A stretch of 64,000 nucleotides of DNA from Streptomyces rimosus (GTDB taxonomy: Bacteria > Actinomycetota > Actinomycetes > Streptomycetales > Streptomycetaceae): contig NZ_CP023688.1 in the NCBI RefSeq assembly GCF_008704655.1, positions 6,516,001-6,580,000 of the forward strand, given 5' to 3'. Shown here piece after piece: positions 34,221-42,082 of this stretch; within the stretch, counting starts at the first letter, position 1, and every line of letters begins with the position of its first letter. A program made the translations under genes and the position numbers. A model generated the notes under the pieces. That model had not been told where the DNA came from. It saw only the letters and a program-made list of their open reading frames with translations, and searched no databases.

Positions 34221-34979
34221 GTGCTGCTGCCGGTCAACGCCACCCTCGGGGTCGTTCTCGCCGTCCTGCTGGCCGCCGCCGTGGCCGTCGCCGCGCTCGC
34301 GCGCCTCGATGACGCGCGGGCCATCGCCCTCGCCGGCGTGCGCGCCGCCCTCCAGCTCGCCGCCGTCTCGTACCTCATCGGCTGGGTCGTGCGGTCCGTG
34401 CCCTGGCTGCTCTGTTTTCTCGTACTGATGTTCGTCGTCGCCGTACGGACCGCGGGCCGCCGTCTCACCCCGAACCGCACCTGGTGGTGGGCGGCCGCCC
34501 CGCTCGCCGCCGGCGTCGTGCCGGTCGTCGGCGCCCTGGTGCTCACCGGCCTGGTACCGCCGCGCGGCATTACCCTCATCCCCGTCGCGGGCATCCTCAT
34601 CGGCGGCGCCCTGACCGCCACCGTTCTCGGCGGGCGGCGGGCGCTGGACGAGCTGACGACGCGGCACGGCGAGGTGGAGGCGGGGCTGGCGCTGGGCCTG
34701 CTCGACCGGGAGGCCCGGCTGGAGGTCGCCCGTCCGGCCGCGTCCGACGCGCTGCTGCCGGGCCTGGACCAGACCCGCACCGTGGGCCTTGTCACACTTC
34801 CCGGGGCCTTCGTGGGGATGCTGCTGGGCGGCGCCTCACCCGTTCAGGCGGGCGCGGTGCAGCTGTTCGTCCTGGTGGCGCTGCTGGCCGTACAGGCGGC
34901 GGCCGTGGCGGTGGTGCTGGAGCTGGTGGCCCGCGGGCGCCTGCACCGCGTACCCTTGCCCACAGCAGAAGGGGAGTAG
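34221..34979 (+). CDS. FetB-type (UPF0014) ABC permease, orphan
   Basis: 252 residues with about six to seven helices and the UPF0014 features: ALAGVRAALQLAAVSYLIGWVV, TLIPVAGILIGGALTATVLGGRRALDEL, LPGLDQTRTVGLVTLPGAFVGMLLGGASPVQAGAVQLFVL. In E. coli, FetAB exports iron. No FetA ATPase is adjacent, so the partner must be elsewhere. The GTG at 34221 lacks a ribosome-binding site but has TACAGT six bases upstream, pointing to a leaderless mRNA. The last codons form the 5' strand of the manganese riboswitch. Confidence 0.8.
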   Translation: MLLPVNATLGVVLAVLLAAAVAVAALARLDDARAIALAGVRAALQLAAVSYLIGWVVRSVPWLLCFLVLMFVVAVRTAGRRLTPNRTWWWAAAPLAAGVVPVVGALVLTGLVPPRGITLIPVAGILIGGALTATVLGGRRALDELTTRHGEVEAGLALGLLDREARLEVARPAASDALLPGLDQTRTVGLVTLPGAFVGMLLGGASPVQAGAVQLFVLVALLAVQAAAVAVVLELVARGRLHRVPLPTAEGE

Positions 34980-35112
34980 CTCTTCGCCGGACCGTCGACA
35001 TACTGCCCGCCCGACGGCCGCCACCGCCCAGGTGACCGGCCGCCCGAGGTGGGCCGGCGCCCGGAGCGCGGCAGGTGACCGGTGTCCCTGCCACGCCAGC
35101 GAGACCTTCGGC
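34965..35112 (+). promoter_or_regulatory. yybP-ykoY (manganese) riboswitch
   Basis: The 5' part contains GAAGGGGAGTAGC and the 3' part AGCGAGACCTTCGGC, the two conserved ends of this aptamer. They pair as P1 (GCAGAAGG with CCTTCGGC, one mismatch). GTCGACATACTG lies in between, as in known members. The class senses Mn2+ and commonly controls UPF0016/GDT1 and MntP genes, and a GDT1 gene follows 108 bp downstream. Its first 15 bases are the final codons and TAG stop of the FetB-type gene. Confidence 0.85.
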
Positions 35113-35120
35113 CGCAGTGT

Positions 35121-35144
35121 TTGCGCAGACGTACGTCTGCGCAA
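35121..35144. promoter_or_regulatory. 24-bp perfect palindrome in the riboswitch expression platform
   Basis: TTGCGCAGACGT and its exact complement abut, giving a perfect 12-bp-arm palindrome eight bases past the aptamer. As RNA it forms a strong hairpin with an ACGT-type loop followed by AGAGACG, not a T run. It could be the switching hairpin (Rho-type or antiterminator) or a DNA operator. Confidence 0.5.
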
Positions 35145-35219
35145 GAGACGCTGCCGTGCCGAAGCGACCCCTTTTCCGGGCCCCTCGGCGCGGCCCGACC
35201 GATCGAGGTAAGACACCCC

Positions 35220-35801
35220 GTGTTCAGTTTCACCGTCGCCGCCGTCGTTTTCGGCGTCGTTTTCCTCGCCGAACTTCCGGACAAGACCGCACTGGCCGGG
35301 CTGGTGCTCGGCACCCGCTACCGCGCCTCGTACGTCTTCGCCGGCGTCGCCGCGGCCTTCGCCGTGCACGTCGCGCTCGCCATCGCCGCGGGCAGCGTGC
35401 TGTCCCTGCTCCCGCACCGCCTCGTCCAGGCGGTCGTGGGCGTGCTCTTCCTCGCGGGCGCGGCCGTTCTGATCTTCCGCAAGGGCGAGGACGAGGAGGA
35501 GGTCAAGAAGCCCGCCGACCAGAGCTTCTGGAAGGTCTCCGGAGCGGGCTTCATGATGATCCTGGTCGCCGAGTTCGGCGATCTGACCCAGATCATGACC
35601 GCGAACCTCGCCGCCCGTTACGACGACCCGTTCTCGGTCGGCGTCGGCGCCGTGCTGGCCCTGTGGGCCGTGGCCGGGCTGGGCATCCTCGGCGGGCGCA
35701 CCCTGATGAAGTACGTACCGCTGGGGCTGATCACGAAGGTGGCGGCGGCCGTGATGGTGCTGATGGCCGGGTTCAGCCTGTACGAGGCGATCACCGGCTG
35801 A
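35220..35801 (+). CDS. GDT1/TMEM165 (UPF0016) family Mn2+ transporter
   Basis: 193 residues with six helices in two repeats. Each repeat carries the family motif E-x-G/P-D-K/L-T: AELPDKTALAGLVLG (about residue 17) and AEFGDLTQIMTANLAA (about residue 120), joined by a charged loop GEDEEEVKKPADQS. Members export Mn2+ or exchange cations. The upstream manganese riboswitch supports this. The GTG at 35220 follows GAGG at a rather long spacing. Manganese should turn the gene on. Confidence 0.88.
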   Translation: MFSFTVAAVVFGVVFLAELPDKTALAGLVLGTRYRASYVFAGVAAAFAVHVALAIAAGSVLSLLPHRLVQAVVGVLFLAGAAVLIFRKGEDEEEVKKPADQSFWKVSGAGFMMILVAEFGDLTQIMTANLAARYDDPFSVGVGAVLALWAVAGLGILGGRTLMKYVPLGLITKVAAAVMVLMAGFSLYEAITG

Positions 35802-35809
35802 GCGCGGGC

Positions 35810-35833
35810 GGGGCGGGCCGGACGGTCCGCCCC
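35810..35833. terminator. hairpin between convergent genes
   Basis: A stem of ten base pairs (GGGGCGGGCC/GGTCCGCCCC, one G-U) around GGAC, between the GDT1 and HAD phosphatase genes. Confidence 0.5.
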
Positions 35834-35848
35834 GGAGCGTGCGGCTTC

Positions 35849-36511
35849 TCAGGCCGCGATGTGCAGCGCGATCGACCCGTCCGCGAGCGCCTCGACCCGG
35901 ACCTCGCGCAGGTCGCGCACGTGGACGTCCGGGCCGAACGCCGCGGCCCGCTCGCCGACGCCCACCACGCGCATGCCCGCGGCGCGACCGGCCGCGATGC
36001 CCGCCTCGGAGTCCTCGAAGACCACGCAGTCCTCGGGCGCGTACCCCAGCTCGGCGGCGCCCTTGAGGAAGCCCTCGGGGTCCGGCTTGCTGGCGCTCAC
36101 GGACTCCGCGGTGATCCGTACGTCCGGCATCGGCAGCCCGGCCGCGCCCATCCGGGCGTCGGAGAGGGCGCGGTCGGCGGAGGTCACCAGGGCGTGCGGG
36201 AGCTGGGCGAGCGCCGCCATGAAGGCGGGCGCGCCGGGGACCGGCACGACGCCCTCCACGTCCGCGGTCTCCTGCTCCAGCATCCGCCGGTTGTCCTCGT
36301 GGTTGAGCTCCATCGGACGGTCGGGGAGCAGCGCGGCCATCGTGGCCCAGCCCTGCCGGCCGTGCACCACCTTGAGGACCTCGTCCGCGTCCAGCCCCTG
36401 CTCGGCGGCCCAGCGGCGCCAGCAGCGCTCGACGACGGCCTCTGAGTTCACGATGGTGCTGTCCATGTCCAGCAGCAGGGCGCGGGCTATGAGCGGGGTG
36501 GTGGCCGGCAT
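35849..36511 (-). CDS. HAD superfamily phosphatase
   Basis: 220 residues, HAD subfamily IA. Motif I is LLDMDSTIVNSE (about residue 14), with Ser in place of the usual Gly of DxDGT. The helical cap holds ERCWRRWAAEQGLDADEVLKVVHGRQ. Motif II is LVTSADRAL, motif III is ASKPDPEGFLKGA and motif IV is VVFEDSEAGIAAGRAAGMRVVGV. It resembles small sugar-phosphate or glycerol-3-phosphate phosphatases. The ATG at 36511 was chosen because MPATTPLIARALLLDMD fits the family. A symmetrical site upstream suggests it is regulated. Confidence 0.87.
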   Translation of the reverse strand: MPATTPLIARALLLDMDSTIVNSEAVVERCWRRWAAEQGLDADEVLKVVHGRQGWATMAALLPDRPMELNHEDNRRMLEQETADVEGVVPVPGAPAFMAALAQLPHALVTSADRALSDARMGAAGLPMPDVRITAESVSASKPDPEGFLKGAAELGYAPEDCVVFEDSEAGIAAGRAAGMRVVGVGERAAAFGPDVHVRDLREVRVEALADGSIALHIAA

Positions 36512-36583
36512 CGGCGGGCTCCTGGGCGCTGGGGAAAGAGTCAAGCGGCTCCGCCCGCCGGTCAGGGAGTGCGGGCGGAACCA

Positions 36584-36606
36584 CTTTGTTCCTACACGAT
36601 ACAAAG
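36584..36606. promoter_or_regulatory. inverted repeat upstream of the HAD phosphatase gene
   Basis: CTTTGT (36584-36589) and ACAAAG (36601-36606) are separated by 11 bases in an AT-rich patch about 75 bp before the start. On the coding strand this reads CTTTGTATCGTGTAGG then AACAAAG, a plausible TetR-type operator. Confidence 0.4.
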
Positions 36607-36667
36607 AGCCCCCGGTGAGAGGCCAACCGCCCCCCGGTTCACCGGCCGCCCAGGCGTGTGCCCCGGC

Positions 36668-37723
36668 TCACGGCTCGACCGTACGAGCCTCCAGTGACCT
36701 GCGGGTCTGTACGCCGTAGACGCCTGCGGGGTCCTCCCGCAGCCCGAAGGTGCGCTGGAAGGCGATGACGGCTTCGCGCACGGCCCGGTCGAAGCGGCCG
36801 TCCTCGGGACCCGGGTACACGGCCATCTGCTCCAGCCGCCGTTGCAGCTCCAGCACCTCCGGCCCGCTGGCCCCCTCCCGCAGCACGATCGGCCCGTCCG
36901 GCGGACTGCTCGGCGTACGGCTCTCCGGGGCGCTGGTGATGCTGCCGGACGCCGTGGCCGTGCCCGGGGGCGACGACGGGGCGTGTGACGGGGACGGGGT
37001 GCCGGACGGGCCGGGCGGTGCCTGGGACGCCCGGTACGGCGCGTGCGTGGGGGCGGCGGAGGGGGCCGCGGTGCGGTGGCCCGGTGTGCCGCCTCCTCCG
37101 GGGGCGTGGGCGCTGCCGCCGTCCGACGTCCGGGCGACGGAGGGCAGGTGCCGGTGGTCTTCCGGCAGGGCGCGGTCCTGGTCCGAGTCGGAGAGCAGCG
37201 CGCCGCTGAGCATGACCGCGCCCGCCGCCAGGGCCGCCGCGGAGACCGCCATGGCGGCCAGGCCCGCTTGCCTCCAGCGCCGGCGCCCGGTGTCGTACGC
37301 GCCGGATTCGTCCTCCGCCCCGGTTCCGCCCTCCGCCCCGGAACCGGTACGGGCGCCCGCGTGCGGGCCACCTTGCGATCCGGCGTGCGGTCCGCCGTAC
37401 ACACCGGCATGCGAACCGGCGTGCGAATTCGCCCGTGCCCCGGAGCGCGGCCCCGCGCGGGACCCGGCACGCGCCCCCGTCCGCGATCCGGCCGGCGGCA
37501 CCGTACGGGAGCCGAACCGCGGCGCGGGGCGCGGATCGGGCCGCATCGCCTCCGCCGTGCCGCCCGGCGTCGCGTCCGTGGCGTCCGCCCCCTCCGGCAG
37601 CCGCACGTACGGGCGTACCCGCAGCGGATCGAAGTCCTCGGCACCGGCCGCCTCGCACAGGCACCTCGGCCGGCCGTCGGCGCGCGCGGGTGCCGAGCAG
37701 TGCGGGCAGGTCTCAGCCGTCAC
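36668..37723 (-). CDS. membrane-anchored peptidoglycan-binding protein
   Basis: 351 residues. The N-terminus has a small CxxC...CLC zinc-ribbon-like patch (ETCPHCSAPARADGRPRCLC). A low-complexity stretch (about 75-130) repeats AGSRTGARAGSRAGPR and HAG units. One membrane helix follows (about 152-173, AGLAAMAVSAAALAAGAVML), then a Ser/Pro/Thr-rich wall-spanning linker. The C-terminal PG_binding_1 domain (about 275-345) has LREGASGPEVLELQRRLEQM and FDRAVREAVIAFQRTFGL. It probably links the membrane to peptidoglycan. The ATG at 37723 starts MTAETCPHC. Confidence 0.83.
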   Translation of the reverse strand: MTAETCPHCSAPARADGRPRCLCEAAGAEDFDPLRVRPYVRLPEGADATDATPGGTAEAMRPDPRPAPRFGSRTVPPAGSRTGARAGSRAGPRSGARANSHAGSHAGVYGGPHAGSQGGPHAGARTGSGAEGGTGAEDESGAYDTGRRRWRQAGLAAMAVSAAALAAGAVMLSGALLSDSDQDRALPEDHRHLPSVARTSDGGSAHAPGGGGTPGHRTAAPSAAPTHAPYRASQAPPGPSGTPSPSHAPSSPPGTATASGSITSAPESRTPSSPPDGPIVLREGASGPEVLELQRRLEQMAVYPGPEDGRFDRAVREAVIAFQRTFGLREDPAGVYGVQTRRSLEARTVEP

Positions 37724-37996
37724 GAGCGATTCCCCCTCCTGAAGCCCTCGATCGGTCAGTGATTATCCGGGTTCGGCCCCTTCCTGCACAGGGAGCAGCC
37801 GGGCGCCAACGGGCCCCACGGTCCTCAGCAGGCCGTATCCGTCCAAAACGAACAGGATGGAGAAGAGGCCGACGCGGGCACCCGTCCCGTGGCGGCCCGG
37901 CCCCGCGAGGCCCGGCCTCGCCCCACGCCGCGCGGCCAGGCCCTGTCGGTCCGGCTTCGCGGCAGCCCGTTCCCGCCCGCACGAAGAGAGACGCTC

Positions 37997-40048
37997 ATGG
38001 CGCAGGACACCGGCGCTCCGGCCGTCCCCGGTGAGGGCCAATCCCGGCGGACGGTCCTCGTCGCGATCGGCGCGCTGCTGCTCGGCCTGCTGATCGCGGC
38101 ACTCGACCAGACCATCGTGGCCACCGCGCTGCCCACCATCGTCAGCGACCTCGGCGGCCTGGACCACCTGTCCTGGGTGGTCACCGCGTATCTGCTGGCC
38201 TCCACCGCCGCGACCCCGCTGTGGGGCAAGCTCGGCGACCAGTACGGACGCAAACGGCTCTTCCAGACCGCCATCGTGATCTTCCTGATCGGCTCCGCGC
38301 TGTGCGGCATCGCGCAGGACATGCCGCAGCTGATCGCCTTCCGCGCCGTCCAAGGCCTGGGCGGCGGCGGCCTGATCGTGCTGTCCATGGCGATCGTCGG
38401 CGACATCGTGCCGCCCCGCGACCGCGGCCGCTACCAGGGCCTGTTCGGCGCGGTCTTCGGCGCCACCAGCGTCCTCGGGCCGCTGCTCGGCGGCCTGTTC
38501 GTGGACCACCTCAGCTGGCGCTGGGTGTTCTACATCAACCTGCCCATCGGGATCGTCGCGCTGGCCGTCATCGCCGCGGTGCTGCACATCCCGGCCCGCC
38601 GTACCCCGCACCGCATCGACTACCCGGGCACCGTCCTGATCGCCGCGGTCGCCGCGTGCTTCGTCCTGATGACCTCGCTCGGCGGCGTCAGCTACGGCTG
38701 GGGCTCCTGGCAGATCATCGGCCTCGGGGTGCTCGGGCTTGTCCTGCTGGCGGTGTTCATCGCCGTCGAGCGCCGGGCCGCCGAACCGGTCCTGCCGCTC
38801 CGCCTGTTCCGGCTGCGCTCCTTCACCCTCACCGCCGTGATCGGCTTCGTCATCGGCTTCGCGATGTTCGGCTCGATGACGTACCTGCCGACCTTCCTCC
38901 AGGTCGTCAAGGGCGTCTCGCCGACCATGTCCGGTGTGCACATGCTGCCGATGGTCATCGGCATGCTGCTGTCCTCGACCGGCTCCGGGCAGCTGGTCAG
39001 CCGCACCGGGCGCTACAAGGTCTTCCCGATCGCCGGCACCGCCGTCACGGCCGTCGGCCTGCTGCTCCTGCACCAGCTGGGCCTGTCGAGCGGCACCGCC
39101 GTGATGAGCGTGTTCTTCTTCGTCTTCGGTTTCGGGCTCGGCCTGGTCATGCAGGTCCTGGTCCTGATCGTGCAGAACGCCGTCGCCTACGAGGACCTCG
39201 GCGTCGCCACCTCGGGCGCCACCTTCTTCCGCTCGATCGGCTCCTCCTTCGGCGTCTCGATCTTCGGCACGATCTTCGCCAACAAGCTGGGGCCGCGGAT
39301 CGCCGACGCCCTCGCGGGACAGCGGCTGCCGCCCGGCACCGACCCGTCGAAGATCGCGGAGGACCCGCGTACCGTAGGGCAACTGCCGCCCGACGCCGCG
39401 TCCGGCGTGCTCGACGCGTACTCGACCTCCATCACCGACGTCTTCCTTTACGCGGTTCCGGTCGTGCTGATCGCCTTCGTGCTGGCCTGGTTCCTGCGCG
39501 AGGAACCGCTGCGCCGCGGCGTCACCGCGCCCGACAACTCCGAGGTGCTGTCCCCCAACCCCGTACAGCGCTCCTCCTACGAGGAGGTCTGCCGCGCGCT
39601 GTCCAGGCTCGGCAGCCTGGAGGGCCGCAAGGCGGTGTACGAGCGGATCACCGAGACGGCCGGCCTGGACCTGAAACCGGCGGCCAGCTGGATGCTGCTG
39701 CGCATCAACCGGTACGGCTCGGTGGAGCCCGCCCTGCTCTCCGAGCGCAGCATCGTGCCGCTCCGCGTGATCGCCGAGGCGACCCGGCAGATCGAGGAAC
39801 GCGGCCTGGCCGTACGGGAGGGACTGCCGCTGGTCCTCACCGACCGGGGACGCGCGGTCGCGGAACGGCTGTCCGCCGCCCGCCGCGCTTCGCTGGCCGA
39901 ACTGCTCGGCGACTGGTGGACCGAGGACCGGCCGACCGACCTCACGGAACTGGTCGACGAGCTGTCGGCGGAACTGTGCGGCTCGGACGCGGAGAGCCCG
40001 CACGGCGCGGAGCCCTGGAGATGGCGGCCGGGGGCGGCGCCACGCTGA
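37997..40048 (+). CDS. DHA2 family MFS multidrug exporter with C-terminal winged helix
   Basis: 683 residues. The first 530 or so form a 14-helix EmrB/QacA-type drug:H+ antiporter: ALDQTIVATALPTIVSDLGG in helix 1, WGKLGDQYGRKRLF in the A-loop motif, and GATSVLGPLLGG, the antiporter motif C, in helix 5. The remaining 150 residues are soluble and look like a MarR-type winged helix (SYEEVCRALSRLG, RINRYGSVEPALLSERSIVPLRVIAEATRQIEERGLAVREGLPLVLTDRGRAVAERL). The fusion recurs in actinobacteria. GAGAG precedes the ATG at 37997. The substrate is unknown. Confidence 0.88.
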   Translation: MAQDTGAPAVPGEGQSRRTVLVAIGALLLGLLIAALDQTIVATALPTIVSDLGGLDHLSWVVTAYLLASTAATPLWGKLGDQYGRKRLFQTAIVIFLIGSALCGIAQDMPQLIAFRAVQGLGGGGLIVLSMAIVGDIVPPRDRGRYQGLFGAVFGATSVLGPLLGGLFVDHLSWRWVFYINLPIGIVALAVIAAVLHIPARRTPHRIDYPGTVLIAAVAACFVLMTSLGGVSYGWGSWQIIGLGVLGLVLLAVFIAVERRAAEPVLPLRLFRLRSFTLTAVIGFVIGFAMFGSMTYLPTFLQVVKGVSPTMSGVHMLPMVIGMLLSSTGSGQLVSRTGRYKVFPIAGTAVTAVGLLLLHQLGLSSGTAVMSVFFFVFGFGLGLVMQVLVLIVQNAVAYEDLGVATSGATFFRSIGSSFGVSIFGTIFANKLGPRIADALAGQRLPPGTDPSKIAEDPRTVGQLPPDAASGVLDAYSTSITDVFLYAVPVVLIAFVLAWFLREEPLRRGVTAPDNSEVLSPNPVQRSSYEEVCRALSRLGSLEGRKAVYERITETAGLDLKPAASWMLLRINRYGSVEPALLSERSIVPLRVIAEATRQIEERGLAVREGLPLVLTDRGRAVAERLSAARRASLAELLGDWWTEDRPTDLTELVDELSAELCGSDAESPHGAEPWRWRPGAAPR

Positions 40049-40058
40049 GCGGCGCGCG

Positions 40059-40116
40059 CCTCAGGCCACCGCCTTCTCGAAGAAGCGAACCTCAGGACAC
40101 CGCCTTCTCGAAGAAG
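40059..40116. repeat. 31-bp-period duplication of an acetyltransferase gene end
   Basis: A 27-base unit, CCTCAGG(C/A)CACCGCCTTCTC followed by GAAGAAG, occurs at 40059-40085 and 40090-40116. The second copy holds the real stop of the acetyltransferase gene (minus strand); the first repeats the last seven codons and stop just past it. Confidence 0.75.
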
Positions 40117-40634
40117 AGGTCCGAATACGGGTCCTCCTTGTACGCGGGAATCTCCCCGTACCCGTACGCCCGGTACATCGCGACGGCCTCCACCAGGTCG
40201 CTCCGGGTGTCCAACCGGAGCCGTTCGGCGCCCAGTTCCGCCGCGCGCCGTTCGAGGCCGCGCATCAGGGCGCCCGCGGCTCCCCGCCCACGCCACGGCT
40301 CGCGGATGAACACCCGCTTCAGCTCCGCCGTACGCCCGCCGTCGAGGAGCAGCAGCCCGCCGCACCCGGCGGCCTCCCCGCCCTGCCGCACGATGAACAA
40401 TTCGCCGCGCGGCGGCACGAACTGCCCCACCGGGTACTCCGCCAAGCCCTCGTCGATCTCCTCGGGCGTGATCGGCGGAAACCCGTGCACGACGTGGTAG
40501 CGCGCCGCGACCTCGGAGTAGTACTCGCGGAACAGGGCCGTGGCGACGGGGGAGTCGTCGGGGACGGCCGAGAGCTGCCAGGTCTCGGACCGGCGCCCGG
40601 TCTCGGGGTGGCGCGGGGTCGCGGTGTCGGTCAT
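40092..40634 (-). CDS. GNAT family N-acetyltransferase
   Basis: 180 residues. The GNAT acetyl-CoA site is REPWRGRGAAGALMRGLERRAAELGAERLRLDTR (about 110-145), with MYRAYGYGEIPAYKEDPYSDLFFEKAVS at the end, typical of the AAC(6')/YjgM-type small acetyltransferases. Unusual Asp/Glu-rich N-terminal part: FREYYSEVAARYHVVHGFPPITPEEIDEGLAEYP. The acceptor is unknown. The ATG at 40634 (MTDTATPRHP) was preferred over an earlier one. The last codons are duplicated downstream. Confidence 0.85.
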   Translation of the reverse strand: MTDTATPRHPETGRRSETWQLSAVPDDSPVATALFREYYSEVAARYHVVHGFPPITPEEIDEGLAEYPVGQFVPPRGELFIVRQGGEAAGCGGLLLLDGGRTAELKRVFIREPWRGRGAAGALMRGLERRAAELGAERLRLDTRSDLVEAVAMYRAYGYGEIPAYKEDPYSDLFFEKAVS

Positions 40635-40758
40635 GGCGGCATTGTGCCGGTGGTGCGCGGGCGGCGCGCCCGAATATCCTCCGGTACCCACTGCTCACGC
40701 CTCAACGCCCCGTCACCAGGCGGTGTTTGGCCTCCGGGGGCGGGGCAACCCGCCCCGT

Positions 40759-41532
40759 ATGTCCATCACTCTCATCATCGTCCCCATCGTGGCACTGCTC
40801 GTGATCGCCGCCCTCGTCCTGATGGCGCGCGCCAAAGTCGCCCGCAGCGGCAGCAGAGGGCTGCGCAGGCGCTTCGGCCCGGAGTACGAGCGGGCCGTCG
40901 CCGTGCACGACGGCGACACCACGGCCGCCGAACGCGAGCTGAACCAGCGGCTGGACCGCCACGGCGCGTTCCGCCCGCAGCCGCTCACCGCGGAACTGCG
41001 CATCCAGTACGAGGAGCGGTGGGAGGCCGTCCAGCGGCGCTTCGTCGACGAGCCCGAACAAGCCGTCGTCGAGGCCGACCTGCTGCTCGGCCGCCTCGCC
41101 CGCGAACTCGGCTATCCCGCCGACACCTACGACGAGCAGACCGACGCCCTCTCCGTCCACCACGCGCACGGTGTCCACGGCTACCGCAAGGCCCACGAGA
41201 CGGCCGTACGCGCCCGGAACAACCGCCCCGAGAACGCCGCCGGCACCGAGGAACTGCGCGCGGCCGTGGTGAACACGCGCGTGCTGTTCAACGAACTGCT
41301 GGAGGCGGGTCCCGACGGGTCCGCCCCGCACGGCCGCCGGCGCCACGGCCCCGGAGCCGCCCACGCGCGCGAGACCGACGGCCGGTACGGAAGCGGACAT
41401 GAGAGCCGGGACGGCCACCCCGGCCACCGGCACCCCACGTCCACCACCCGACGGCTCGGCGACCGGATGCGTTCCCCCTGGGCGCACGGCCGCGGCCACG
41501 GGCACGACACTGCGGAAGGCGGTGCGCGATGA
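40759..41532 (+). CDS. membrane-anchored hypothetical protein with helical domain
   Basis: 257 residues. One N-terminal membrane helix (residues 2-22, ITLIIVPIVALLVIAALVL) is followed by a basic patch and a helical domain (about 30-180) with QYEERWEAVQRRFVDEPEQAVVEADLLLGRLARELG and TEELRAAVVNTRVLFNELLE. The tail is His/Gly/Arg rich (HGRRRHGPGAAHARE, then GHESRDGHPGHRHP). The helical part resembles the protein encoded next, so the two are paralogous. The next gene starts within its stop (ATGA). The ATG at 40759 has no strong ribosome-binding site (GGGGCAACCCGCCCC precedes it). Function unknown. Confidence 0.72.
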   Translation: MSITLIIVPIVALLVIAALVLMARAKVARSGSRGLRRRFGPEYERAVAVHDGDTTAAERELNQRLDRHGAFRPQPLTAELRIQYEERWEAVQRRFVDEPEQAVVEADLLLGRLARELGYPADTYDEQTDALSVHHAHGVHGYRKAHETAVRARNNRPENAAGTEELRAAVVNTRVLFNELLEAGPDGSAPHGRRRHGPGAAHARETDGRYGSGHESRDGHPGHRHPTSTTRRLGDRMRSPWAHGRGHGHDTAEGGAR

Positions 41533-42056
41533 GTACGTACGACGAGCGCGGGACCGGACCCGCCGGCACACCCGAAGAGCGCGCTGCGAGCGAGGGCATG
41601 CCGCCTCCTGAGCGCGGCGCGGCGGCGTACGAGGGCGCCGGTAGCGCGCAGCAGCCGGCCGCCCCGCCGCCCACCACCACGTCCGGCGCCGAGAGCGTCC
41701 CCGGGGTGTACGCGGGCCTGCCCGGCACCGAAACCGACTACCCGGCGGGCACGCCGGAACAGTCCGGCACACCCGGTATGACGGGGTCCGCCGAACCGTT
41801 GCTCCCCGCCGAGGCCCGGGAGAAGCTGCGGCAGCGGCTCGACCACGCCGTCAACGGCTTCGTCGACCGCCCGCGCGAGGCCGTACAGGAAGCCGACGGC
41901 CTCTACGAGGAACTGGCCGCCCTCCTCCCGGAGGCCCTGGCCGCCCGCCGCCGCTCCCTGCGCACGACCTGGGAGCAGGGCAACGCCGACACCGAACAGC
42001 TCCGCGTCGCCCTGCGCCACTACCGGGAAACCGCCCAGCGCCTGCTCGACTTCTGA
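41529..42056 (+). CDS. soluble hypothetical protein, paralogue of the preceding one
   Basis: 175 residues. The first 90 are Pro/Gly/Thr-rich and disordered. The last 85 form a helical domain (REKLRQRLDHAVNGFVDRPREAVQEADGLYEELAALLPE, then TEQLRVALRHYRETAQRLLDF). The patterns FVDxPxxAVxEADxLxxxLA and TExLRxAxxxxRxxxxxLL are shared with the membrane-anchored protein encoded just before. Coupling by a four-base overlap suggests the two proteins work as a pair, one at the membrane. Function unknown. Confidence 0.72.
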   Translation: MSTYDERGTGPAGTPEERAASEGMPPPERGAAAYEGAGSAQQPAAPPPTTTSGAESVPGVYAGLPGTETDYPAGTPEQSGTPGMTGSAEPLLPAEAREKLRQRLDHAVNGFVDRPREAVQEADGLYEELAALLPEALAARRRSLRTTWEQGNADTEQLRVALRHYRETAQRLLDF

Positions 42057-42082
42057 GGCGCTTGGCCGCCCGGCCGTTCAGC

